Shown here piece after piece: positions 1-5,133 of a DNA stretch of 5,848 bases. Numbering within the stretch: position 1 is the first letter of the stretch; the number at the start of each line of letters is the position of its first letter. Under the pieces are notes generated by a model, which was not told where the DNA came from, searched no databases, and saw only the letters and a program-made list of their open reading frames with translations. Position numbers and translations under genes: made by a program. The DNA comes from Alphaproteobacteria bacterium MarineAlpha10_Bin2 (GTDB taxonomy: Bacteria > Pseudomonadota > Alphaproteobacteria > UBA828): assembly GCA_002937555.1 (NCBI GenBank), contig PTKB01000170.1, positions 1 through 5,848 on the forward strand. The letters run 5' to 3'.

Positions 1-94
1 GGTCCACTCGGGACGGGCGCACATACTTACACGCTAACGGTATAGTGCATCATTTGATTGCTCGCGGTAGCAAGAGTGAGACTGAGTTGCGCTA

Positions 95-123
95 TTGATC
101 AGAAAAAAAAACACAGATATAAG
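95..123 (+). promoter_or_regulatory. Candidate sigma70-type promoter for hsp20 (distal)
   Basis: TTGATC at 95-100 and TATAAG at 118-123 are separated by 17 bases, the optimal spacing for a housekeeping promoter. Transcription would begin near 130 and leave a leader of about 140 bases before the hsp20 ATG. I see no clear alphaproteobacterial sigma32 box (CTTGAAA with CCCCAT). The assignment is inference from box similarity and spacing only; the AT-rich setting makes chance matches likely. Confidence 0.4.
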
Positions 124-183
124 CCATAATGGCTCATATGGCTGGATGAAATGTAACATGTAAAATGTTTAACTTTAACAGGT

Positions 184-189
184 TATAAT
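184..189 (+). promoter_or_regulatory. Candidate proximal -10 box TATAAT for hsp20
   Basis: A perfect TATAAT lies 83 bases upstream of the hsp20 ATG, but no recognisable -35 sits 16-18 bases before it (the bases there are A-rich, around 160-167). If used, the transcript would start near 196 with a leader of about 77 bases. It could be an activator-dependent promoter or simply part of the AT-rich stretch. Confidence 0.3.
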
Positions 190-200
190 TATTATGTGCG

Positions 201-269
201 ATTGGCATGCGCTATGCTGTATCAATAGCTGCCCCAAAATGGGTAGTCAAAAAAATTGAAAGGAGACAG
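201..269 (+). promoter_or_regulatory. Structured 5' leader of hsp20 around the ribosome binding site
   Basis: Several pairings are visible just before the hsp20 start. GCTAT 211-215 can pair with ATAGC 225-229. CCCA 233-236 with TGGG 240-243 forms a small AAA-loop hairpin. In a competing longer-range fold, CTGT 217-220 pairs with ACAG 266-269 and TCAAT 222-226 with ATTGA 255-259, leaving the AAGGAG ribosome binding site (260-265) in an internal loop. Leaders of alphaproteobacterial hsp20 genes are often ROSE-type RNA thermometers. I do not see the canonical ROSE anti-Shine-Dalgarno motif here, so this is only a suggestive structure. Confidence 0.25.
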
Positions 270-272
270 ATC

Positions 273-761
273 ATGACAATTAGATGTCTAATACCGAGGA
301 CGGGCAGGACGAGATCTCCCGTAAGACGCATACAGGATTTTGGCCTGGATTCATGTGATCGGCTGTTTGATGACTTTTTCCGCGGATTCGGCATTGTGCC
401 GACATTGGCCGCGTTCGAACCAGGAACGTTCACGCCCAGCGTGAATCTTTCCGAGACCGACAAAGCAATCAAGGTCGTGGCTGAACTACCGGGCCTGGAC
501 GAGAAGGAAGTCAATGTGGAGCTGGATGAAGACACGCTCGTGCTGCAGGGCGAAAAGAAGGCGGAAGAGGAGCAGAAGGAAGACACGTGGTATCGCATAG
601 AGCACTCCTACGGGAGTTTCCGTCGCGTTATCCCGCTGTCTGCAGAGGTCGACGGTGAGAAGGCGAAGGCTTCCTTCAAAAAGGGTGTCTTGACGATAAC
701 GCTTCCAAAGCGGCCGGAAGCACAGCCCAACAAGAAAACGATCAACATTACGACCGGGTAA
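273..761 (+). CDS. hsp20: Small heat-shock protein, Hsp20/alpha-crystallin family
   Basis: This is an ATP-independent holdase chaperone, cytoplasmic and oligomeric, that binds unfolding proteins and hands them to DnaK/ClpB. The 162-residue product has a short N-terminal arm with the DRLFDDFFRGFG segment (29-40). The alpha-crystallin domain spans about 54-146: the TPSVNLSETDK opening, the ELPGL motif at 71-75, the WYRIEHSYGSFRR stretch at 106-118, and the diagnostic GVLTITLPK strand at 138-146. The tail carries an I-x-I motif (I157-N-I159), the usual oligomerisation anchor. The length is normal for the family. I chose the ATG at 273 because AAGGAG at 260-265 sits 7 bases upstream; the in-frame ATG at 207 would add 22 unlike-family residues and has no good binding site. 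Family assignment is secure; which paralogue class is not determined. Confidence 0.96.
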   Translation: MTIRCLIPRTGRTRSPVRRIQDFGLDSCDRLFDDFFRGFGIVPTLAAFEPGTFTPSVNLSETDKAIKVVAELPGLDEKEVNVELDEDTLVLQGEKKAEEEQKEDTWYRIEHSYGSFRRVIPLSAEVDGEKAKASFKKGVLTITLPKRPEAQPNKKTINITTG

Positions 762-793
762 CGCACCCGGATTGTGAAACCCTGAAAGCCGTA

Positions 794-811
794 GGCGGAC
801 CCCCCTCCGCC
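794..811 (+). terminator. GC-rich hairpin with C6 loop between hsp20 and the SDR gene
   Basis: GGCGGA (794-799) and TCCGCC (806-811) form a perfect 6-base stem around a loop of six C. It lies 33 bases after the hsp20 stop and about 30 before the next start. No T tract follows, so it is not a classical intrinsic terminator. It could be a Rho-assisted stop, a 3'-end stabiliser, or an attenuator for the dehydrogenase. Confidence 0.3.
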
Positions 812-842
812 AATATGACCACATGCCCGCAGATTTATCGGG

Positions 843-1643
843 ATGGGAGTATGCGACGTGGAAAATCTATACGCGGCGGATGCGTTTGCCGGAAAAACGG
901 TGTTGGTGACGGGTTCGACCTCGGGCATCGGCGCCGGGACAGCCAAAGCGTTTGCGGCACATGGCGCGAAGGTAATGGTCTCCGGGCGCAATCTTGAACG
1001 CGGCGAAGCGGTGGTGGCGGATATCCGCGCCGCCGGCGGCACGGCGGAGTTGATCATTGGCGACGTGGCGGAAGCTGAATTCTGTAAAACGCTGATCGCC
1101 GAATCCGTCGCCCGGTTGGGCCGTCTCGATATCCTCATCAACAATGCCGGTATCGCCATCAACGGCAAGATCGCCAGCCATTCGAACGCCGCCTGGCAAG
1201 CGCTGATCGATACCAACATCAGCGCCGTCTTCTACCTCTCGCGTGCCGCGATCGGTCACATGAAGCAGCAAGGCGGCGGCGTCATAATCAACATGTCGTC
1301 GGAATGCGGACTGATCGGCTATGAAGACCTCGCCGCTTACAGCGCCACCAAAGGCGCGATTGTGATGTTCACTAAGGTCCTGGCGCTCGATCACGCAAGC
1401 GACAAGATCCGCGTCAACGCCATTTGCCCCGGCGATATTGACACGCCGATGACCGATATTGGTTGGCAGGCCTTGAACCTGACGTCGGAAGAAATCCGCG
1501 AAAAATTGAAAGAACACATACCGATCGGGCGGGTCGGCAGGACCGAAGATATCGCCGCCGCGGCGATGTTTCTGGCCTCCGATGCGGCCGGATTTGTCAC
1601 TGGCGCGATTTTGCCGGTCGATGGTGGCACGACTACACGATAA
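843..1643 (+). CDS. Short-chain dehydrogenase/reductase (classical SDR)
   Basis: A cytoplasmic NAD(P)-dependent oxidoreductase with a Rossmann fold; the substrate cannot be read from sequence. The product is 266 residues, normal for classical SDRs. Visible motifs: cofactor-binding TGSTSGIG at 23-30; an Arg after the second strand (SGRN, 47-50) that leans toward NADP(H); GDV at 73-75; NNAG at 100-103; catalytic Asn125, Ser153, Tyr166 and Lys170 (YSATK); and the PGDIDTP loop at 196-202. The C-terminus ends in FVTGAILPVDGG, as in FabG-like and glucose-1-dehydrogenase-like members. Start choice is uncertain: ATG at 843 has almost no ribosome binding site, whereas the in-frame GTG at 858 has GGGAG (845-849) 8 bases upstream and still leaves an intact Rossmann start. 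It lies 81 bases after hsp20 and may be read through from it. Specific names such as fabG are not supported. Confidence 0.93.
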   Translation: MGVCDVENLYAADAFAGKTVLVTGSTSGIGAGTAKAFAAHGAKVMVSGRNLERGEAVVADIRAAGGTAELIIGDVAEAEFCKTLIAESVARLGRLDILINNAGIAINGKIASHSNAAWQALIDTNISAVFYLSRAAIGHMKQQGGGVIINMSSECGLIGYEDLAAYSATKGAIVMFTKVLALDHASDKIRVNAICPGDIDTPMTDIGWQALNLTSEEIREKLKEHIPIGRVGRTEDIAAAAMFLASDAAGFVTGAILPVDGGTTTR

Positions 1644-1879
1644 AATACAAATCTATTTTTTGCCTGATCGTCTCAAAATTTCTAATCTAAATTACGCAAT
1701 AATCACTCTAATGCTTTGAATTAACAATGTAATATTAATTTAGATTCAGACTTACCCCATGCGACTCAGGCGTCTGCCCCCAATCCGGCATATGTGGGTA
1801 TGACTGTGGACAGAAATTATTAACTATTTTCAAGCATATACTCGTCGGAGTTAAATCTACGACTCGAAGGGAAGCGGAG
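1644..1879. other. AT-rich intergenic stretch
   Basis: No gene is seen between the SDR stop and the decayed gene. Positions 1644-1745 are strikingly AT-rich compared with the genes on either side. A TTTTTT run at 1656-1661 follows the SDR stop but has no convincing GC stem before it, so I do not call an intrinsic terminator. TATACT at 1837-1842 resembles a -10 box for the decayed gene but lacks a recognisable -35 partner. Confidence 0.5.
1684..1746. repeat. 11-base perfect inverted repeat in AT-rich gap
   Basis: AATCTAAATTA at 1684-1694 is repeated as its exact reverse complement TAATTTAGATT at 1736-1746, separated by 41 bases. The arms are nearly all A and T, so a chance origin in this composition is possible. 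They could be paired protein-binding sites, a large weak hairpin, or the scar of a lost small element. Confidence 0.35.
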
Positions 1880-2240
1880 ATGCCGTCCGTAACCGAAATT
1901 TACGTTTGCAAGCCCGGGCAGAAACTGAAATAGGGCAAGCTCTTTACGTCGAACGATATCCATGATCGCCAAGCGGCGGAACTGGGCGCGCGCGAGCATT
2001 GCAGATTTGACGACTCCATCGCCAAGATCGCCTATTACGCGATCCAGGACGATGGCGGCTACAAAAGCATTCTCATTTACGGAAAATCCGGGTGTCGATC
2101 TGAGCACCGTGCCGACGAACGGGCGTGAAAGTCTGATTTCCGCCGCTGCCGAAGCGAATGTGCACACGCAGACCAGCGAAAAGCCACGTTACTCGCTGTT
2201 TTCAAAGGTCGTGACCTTCTTCACCGAGGAAGCGAATTAG
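1880..2240 (+). pseudogene. Decayed small protein gene (nonsense codon plus frameshift)
   Basis: From ATG 1880, preceded by AGGGAA at 1868-1873 with 6-base spacing, the frame reads MPSVTEIYVCKPGQKLK and meets TAG at 1931-1933. The same frame then continues sensibly (GKLFTSNDIHDRQAAELGAR, later IAKIAYYAIQDDGGYK) to the AAAA run at 2063-2066. Removing one A joins it to the frame reading AFSFTENPGVDLSTVP, which ends at TAA/TAG-free sequence until the stop at 2238-2240. The total length of 361 bases is one more than a multiple of three, as a single insertion predicts. The repaired product would be about 119 residues, soluble, with no signal peptide or membrane segment seen. It resembles, from memory only, short uncharacterised proteobacterial proteins with a Cys-x-Pro-Gly start and a KIAYY core. 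Function unknown. A sequencing error could explain the shift but not easily both lesions. The open frame 1962-2240 alone lacks a proper start and uses the wrong frame for its first third. Confidence 0.65.
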
Positions 2241-2247
2241 GCAGATA

Positions 2248-2263
2248 TGGCGCGCCGGCGCCA
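2248..2263 (+). terminator. Short GC hairpin after the decayed gene
   Basis: TGGCGC (2248-2253) and GCGCCA (2258-2263) form a perfect 6-base stem with a GCCG loop, starting 8 bases after the stop at 2238-2240. There is no T tract. It may be the remnant 3' hairpin of the decayed gene; in GC-rich DNA a hairpin of this size can arise by chance. Confidence 0.25.
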
Positions 2264-2311
2264 CCGCGGGGTTAGGATTGCTGGCCTGCAACGATCGCGA
2301 TTGGCCGCATA

Positions 2312-2764
2312 GTGGCGCCCTCACCTTCCCTTGATTCTCTCAGCTCCGAACCGGGCGCCTACATATTGGCGATAGACCTGAAGCGGAAATTGGCGCTCGA
2401 CATCGCTGCACTCGCCGGCCCGTTGCGCCCGCCCGTTCTTGTTCCCGGGCGCTATGTTTATTGCGGCAGCGCCTACGGCGCAAGCGGGCCGAGGGCGCGC
2501 ATTGCCCGCCACCTCAAGCGCCGGAATTCGATGCGTTGGCATGTCGACAGGCTGAGCACCGCCGGGCATATCGTTCACATCGCCGCGCTGGCCGGCGGTT
2601 CGGAATGTGCATTGTTTGCCGGATTGTGCGCTCTTCCCGGCACGTCCGTGCCGCTGCCGGGGTTTGGCAGCTCCGATTGCCGCGTCTGCGCCGCGCATCT
2701 GGCCGCAGTACCGGCGGATTTCGATATTGCGGAATATCTCATCGGTTTCCGTTCGCCAGCTTGA
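2312..2764 (+). CDS. DUF123 / GIY-YIG-like nuclease-family protein
   Basis: The 150-residue product matches the compact DUF123 family, which is related to the GIY-YIG nuclease fold and is found stand-alone or fused to other DNA-acting domains; its reaction is not established. Visible family marks: GAYIL at 15-19 (first strand of the GIY-like half); GRYVYCGSAYG at 46-56; RARIARHLKRR at 61-71 with the conserved Arg/His face; RWHVDRL at 75-81; E98-C99, where many members have a conserved Glu-Cys pair; and the signature PGFGSSDC at 116-123, with C123, C126 and H129 close enough to suggest a metal site. The start is GTG 2312. The frame is open back to a stop at 2273-2275 with no ATG, and no clear Shine-Dalgarno is seen, so the N-terminus is the weak point. 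The length is typical. It stands alone, converging on the thioesterase gene, with no repair gene beside it. Confidence 0.85.
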   Translation: MAPSPSLDSLSSEPGAYILAIDLKRKLALDIAALAGPLRPPVLVPGRYVYCGSAYGASGPRARIARHLKRRNSMRWHVDRLSTAGHIVHIAALAGGSECALFAGLCALPGTSVPLPGFGSSDCRVCAAHLAAVPADFDIAEYLIGFRSPA

Positions 2765-2842
2765 CCGAATCCGGGTGTGCCCTGAGACGCGCCATCGCCA
2801 CCATCCCGAGGAACGGTCCAGCCGCATCAGCAACCAGGGCTC

Positions 2843-2870
2843 GGCGCCGAACATAGAATTCGGCATTGCC
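2843..2870. terminator. Hairpin in the convergent gap (candidate two-way terminator)
   Basis: GCCGAA (2846-2851) and TTCGGC (2859-2864) form a 6-base stem with a 7-base loop. GGC 2843-2845 and GCC 2868-2870 can extend it by 3 pairs past a bulge (ATT). It sits between the convergent DUF123 and thioesterase genes, where a shared terminator is expected, but no T tract follows on either strand. Confidence 0.3.
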
Positions 2871-2922
2871 GCCGTCGTCAACGTGCCGCAGACGAAACCG
2901 ATAGCAACGCTACTGGTGAGCA

Positions 2923-2939
2923 GCGCCGAATGTTGGCGC
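2923..2939 (-). terminator. Hairpin just downstream of the thioesterase stop
   Basis: GCGCC (2923-2927) and GGCGC (2935-2939) pair, with one G-U and one A-T pair closing toward a 3-base loop. On the minus strand the hairpin begins 5 bases after the thioesterase TGA (2945-2947). Position suits a terminator or mRNA 3'-end hairpin; the lack of a following T run on the minus strand argues against a classical intrinsic terminator. Confidence 0.35.
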
Positions 2940-2944
2940 CGGCC

Positions 2945-3337
2945 TCAATCGTCTGGCGGGAGGGCGCGCTTTGCGCCGTTCTCATCGATGGCGACATAGA
3001 CGAAGGTTCCCTCGGTGACTTTGACCTGCGTGGACGTGCGCCGGCGTTTGGCCCAAGTTTCGACTTTGACCGAAATGGACGTCGTGCCGGTGCTGGCGAT
3101 ATCCGCATAGCAGGTCACGAGGTCGCCGACCGCAATCGGCTGGTGAAAGCGCATGGCGTTGACGGCAACAGTGGCGATGCGCCCGCCGGCGCGCTCGACC
3201 GCCGGCACCGCGCCGGCCAGATCCATTTGCGACATCACCCAGCCGCCGAACACGTCGCCATTGGCGTTGGCGTCCTTCGGCATGGCGAAAACACGTAGCG
3301 CGAGTTCACTGCCGGGCGGTTGGCCGGTCTGCGGCAT
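2945..3337 (-). CDS. Acyl-CoA thioesterase, YciA-like hotdog fold
   Basis: Hydrolyses acyl-CoA to free acid plus CoA in the cytoplasm; relatives act on a wide range of chain lengths and help free CoA or balance acyl-CoA pools. The product is 130 residues, one hotdog domain, as in YciA. Motifs: LRVFAMPKDANANGDVFGGW at 14-33, the family signature, followed by MSQMDLAGA at 35-43 with the Asp39 that corresponds to the catalytic acid on the hotdog helix; ATVAVNAMRFHQPIAVGD at 55-72; VTCYADI at 74-80; and the closing strand TEGTFVYVAID at 108-118. The start is ATG 3337, with GGAG 9 bases upstream (complement of 3347-3350). Upstream lie a -10-like box and a palindrome. It shares strand and metabolic theme with the dehydrogenase and ligase, but a 150-base gap separates it from the small gene before it, so it may be its own unit. 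Physiological substrate not determinable. Confidence 0.93.
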   Translation of the reverse strand: MPQTGQPPGSELALRVFAMPKDANANGDVFGGWVMSQMDLAGAVPAVERAGGRIATVAVNAMRFHQPIAVGDLVTCYADIASTGTTSISVKVETWAKRRRTSTQVKVTEGTFVYVAIDENGAKRALPPDD

Positions 3338-3354
3338 GGCGCGTCACTCCGTAT

Positions 3355-3377
3355 GGTTTAGCGCGAAAGCGCAAACC
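3355..3377. promoter_or_regulatory. Palindrome in the thioesterase leader/promoter
   Basis: On the plus strand GGTTT (3355-3359), an unpaired A (3360), GCGC (3361-3364), GAAA, GCGC (3369-3372) and AAACC (3373-3377) make a 9-base stem with one bulge and a 4-base loop. It touches the predicted -10 box and ends 4 bases before the ribosome binding site of the thioesterase. It would fold in the mRNA leader or, as DNA, serve as an operator covering the transcription start. No regulator gene for it is in the window. Confidence 0.5.
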
Positions 3378-3407
3378 TTATACACCGCGCCGCCGCTCTA
3401 CCGCCAA
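3377..3407 (-). promoter_or_regulatory. Candidate promoter for the thioesterase
   Basis: On the minus strand TTGGCG (complement of 3402-3407) and TATAAG (complement of 3377-3382) are 19 bases apart, slightly longer than ideal. The predicted start near 3370 falls inside the palindrome. The box is AT-rich within an otherwise GC-rich region, which adds some weight. Confidence 0.35.
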
Positions 3408-3487
3408 GGGTTTGCACGGCACGGTTGGCGAGCTTGCTATTCGGAGTGGCCGCCCAGCTCGGATGAACTGTCGGCAATGCGGTGCAA

Positions 3488-3808
3488 CTAGCGGATCGCG
3501 CTCTCCGCGTTCAAAACGGCTTGCACCATCTTATCCGCCCGGGCGCGCAGTTCGAGGCCCTCGGCCCCGGCGCCCCTATCTTGCAGACTGGCAGCATCGA
3601 TCGTGTCGGTCAGCATTTTCAGGCTCAAGGTGCGCGCTTGCTTGCCGTGGCATTCGAGGCCGGCGCGCAGCATGGCGCTCGCCGCCCGCATTTCCGCGGT
3701 CAGGCCGGCGCCTGCGGCATCCGCCGATTTGCGCTTGCTGATCTCGCCACCACGGGCGTAAAGCTCCGCTTCCGTCCGCTCGAACAAATCCTGCCGCTTC
3801 CGTACCAT
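3488..3808 (-). CDS. Small helical protein of unknown function
   Basis: I do not recognise this 106-residue product. It begins MVRKRQDLFERTEAELYARG and is rich in Ala, Arg, Glu and Lys with very few aromatic residues, consistent with an all-helical soluble protein. There is one Cys (in LECHGK), no signal peptide and no membrane segment. The minus-strand reading is preferred to the overlapping plus-strand frame at 3482-3832 because its codons favour G or C in third position and its composition is protein-like. I chose ATG 3808, with GGGGGA (complement of 3813-3818) 4 bases upstream; a TTG at 3823 would add five residues but lacks a binding site. It follows the acyl-CoA dehydrogenase by 81 bases on the same strand, so co-transcription is plausible, and its ribosome binding site lies in one arm of a strong inverted repeat. 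No function is inferred from the neighbours. Confidence 0.65.
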   Translation of the reverse strand: MVRKRQDLFERTEAELYARGGEISKRKSADAAGAGLTAEMRAASAMLRAGLECHGKQARTLSLKMLTDTIDAASLQDRGAGAEGLELRARADKMVQAVLNAESAIR

Positions 3809-3812
3809 CGGA

Positions 3813-3868
3813 TCCCCCGTCAATCGCCATGAGCCGGTCTCACGTCATCGACCGAGAGTGACGGGGGA
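3813..3868 (-). promoter_or_regulatory. Inverted repeat that pairs with a ribosome binding site
   Basis: TCCCCCGTCA at 3813-3822 and TGACGGGGGA at 3859-3868 are perfect 10-base reverse complements with a 36-base spacer. In a minus-strand transcript coming from the dehydrogenase gene, the upstream arm (3868-3859) would pair with the downstream arm that contains the GGGGGA ribosome binding site of the 3488-3808 gene. A nested 5-base stem (CGGTC 3835-3839 with GACCG 3850-3854) lies within the loop. Either a translational block, an attenuator, or a processing hairpin is possible; no T tract follows. Confidence 0.5.
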
Positions 3869-3889
3869 ACACTTACAAAGGGTTAACGC

Positions 3890-5092
3890 TCAAGCATCCC
3901 AGGACCAGAAATCCCGGCCCTCCTTAATGAAGAAACGCGACATGATCATCTTGTGGACTTCGGAGGCGCCGTCGACAAGCTGGGCCTGGCGGGCATAGCG
4001 GTACATCCACTCCAGCAGGGTATCGCGCGAGTAGCCGCGCGCGCCGCACAGCTGAATACAAGTATCGACGGTCTTGTTCAGGGTTTCCGCGACCTGCACC
4101 TTGGCCATGGAGACTTCTTTGCGCGCCCGATCACCCTGGTCGAGCTTCCAGGCGGCATACATGGTGAGGAGGCGCCCGGTATGGATGTTCATGGCGGCCT
4201 CGCCCAACATCCATTGCACGCCTTCATGCTCGGCCAGCGTTGTGCCAAAGGATTCGCGATCTTTGACATATTCGGCGGCGATGGACATGGCGCGCTCCGA
4301 CATGCCGAGCCACCGCATGCAATGGGTGAGACGCGCCGGGCCGAGGCGGATTTGCGTCGCGCGCAAGCCGTCGCCGACTTTCATCAGAAGGTTCTCTTCG
4401 GGAATCTCAAGGCCGTCGAAGCGCAATTCGCAATGGCCGCCATGTTCCTCTGGCCCCATAATCGGCACTTTGCGGACAATCTCCCAACCCGGTTGATCCT
4501 TATGGAACAGAAACGCGCTCAAGCCGTTGCGCGGATCGTGCGAGGTGCGCGCGATGAGGATAAAATGGGTCGAGGCGCCGGCGCCGGTGATGAACCATTT
4601 GTGGCCATGCACCACCCATTTATCGCCTTTCTTCTCGGCCTTGGTGCGCATCATGCCGGCCGGATCGGAACCGCTGCCGGGATGCGGCTCGGTCATGACG
4701 AAAGCGGAGCGCACCTTGCCGTCGATAATCGGCTGCAGCCATTTTTCCTTCTGCGCATCGCTGCCGACCATCCACAGAAGGCGCATATTGCCGTCGTCGG
4801 GCGCGGCGCAGTTGAGCGCCGCCGGGCCGAAGATGGAGAAATTGGCCGCTTCATAAATCACCGCCTGCTCGGTCATCGACAATCCCATGCCGCCAAGCTC
4901 CTTCGGCATTTGCGGCGCCCACAGGCCGGCCACCTTGGCTTTGTCGCGCAATCCCGCCAGTTTCTCGAGCGGGATATTCTCATGCTCGTCGAACGATTCC
5001 CGCGGGCTTTCTAGCGGGATGCAATTGTCCTGGACAAATTCGCCGACGCGCCTGCGAAGCTCTTCGATTTCCGGTGATAAAGTAAAATCCAT
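3890..5092 (-). CDS. Acyl-CoA dehydrogenase, ACAD10/11-like
   Basis: FAD enzyme that introduces the alpha,beta double bond into an acyl-CoA and passes electrons to electron-transfer flavoprotein; cytoplasmic, fatty- or carboxylic-acid beta-oxidation. The product is 400 residues, a full-length family member: N-terminal helical domain (about 1-125), middle beta domain (about 126-235) with the FVMTEPHPGSGSDPAG flavin/substrate motif at 131-146 and KWFITGA at 165-171, and C-terminal helical domain (about 240-390) with DRESFGTTL at 278-286 and QLCGARGYS at 347-355. The usual catalytic Glu of the IYEGT motif is replaced by Asp374 in VDGASEVHKM, as in ACAD10/11-type enzymes. I chose ATG 5092, preceded by AAGGTG (complement of 5101-5106) at 8 bases; the open frame extends 54 codons upstream into the ligase gene, but that part is not family-like. 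It starts 41 bases after the ligase stop, indicating one operon. Chain-length specificity is unknown. Confidence 0.95.
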   Translation of the reverse strand: MDFTLSPEIEELRRRVGEFVQDNCIPLESPRESFDEHENIPLEKLAGLRDKAKVAGLWAPQMPKELGGMGLSMTEQAVIYEAANFSIFGPAALNCAAPDDGNMRLLWMVGSDAQKEKWLQPIIDGKVRSAFVMTEPHPGSGSDPAGMMRTKAEKKGDKWVVHGHKWFITGAGASTHFILIARTSHDPRNGLSAFLFHKDQPGWEIVRKVPIMGPEEHGGHCELRFDGLEIPEENLLMKVGDGLRATQIRLGPARLTHCMRWLGMSERAMSIAAEYVKDRESFGTTLAEHEGVQWMLGEAAMNIHTGRLLTMYAAWKLDQGDRARKEVSMAKVQVAETLNKTVDTCIQLCGARGYSRDTLLEWMYRYARQAQLVDGASEVHKMIMSRFFIKEGRDFWSWDA

Positions 5093-5133
5093 GTCTACTG
5101 CACCTTGTGATTTTGATCGGGCAAAATTCGAGT

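Larger units (their letters stand above)
1..272. other. AT-rich non-coding leader upstream of hsp20
   Basis: No protein or RNA gene is recognisable in this stretch. It is much richer in A and T than the genes that follow, has an A9 run at 102-110, and contains two promoter-like elements and several short inverted repeats. One of these is TTGCT at 58-62 with AGCAA at 69-73. The first 60 bases may belong to the end of an upstream unit outside the window. An ATG at 207 opens in frame with hsp20, but I reject it as the start because the ATG at 273 has a far better ribosome binding site. Confidence 0.6.

Noticed and set aside
207..272. Longer N-terminus for hsp20 from ATG 207
   Set aside because: No ribosome binding site before 207, a strong AAGGAG before 273, and the extra 22 residues do not look like the family.
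273..1643. Functional stress operon of hsp20 plus SDR
   Set aside because: The 81-base gap with a hairpin and the lack of any known functional link make this only a neighbourhood, not evidence of a system.
1820..2167. 115-codon minus-strand open frame across the decayed gene
   Set aside because: The plus strand gives a coherent repaired protein with a ribosome binding site; the minus frame looks like its antisense shadow.
2752..2911. Minus-strand frame reading FYVRRRALVADAAGPF and following residues in the convergent gap
   Set aside because: It looks somewhat protein-like, but it has no credible start or ribosome binding site, is bounded by stops within about 57 codons, and matches no family I know.
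3482..3832. 116-codon plus-strand open frame opposite the small helical gene
   Set aside because: No ribosome binding site and a shadow-like composition; the minus-strand reading has a better start and codon pattern. This rejection is less certain than the others.
3953..5014. 353-codon plus-strand open frame opposite the acyl-CoA dehydrogenase
   Set aside because: It is the antisense shadow of a gene with clear family motifs; GC-rich codons commonly leave the opposite strand open.
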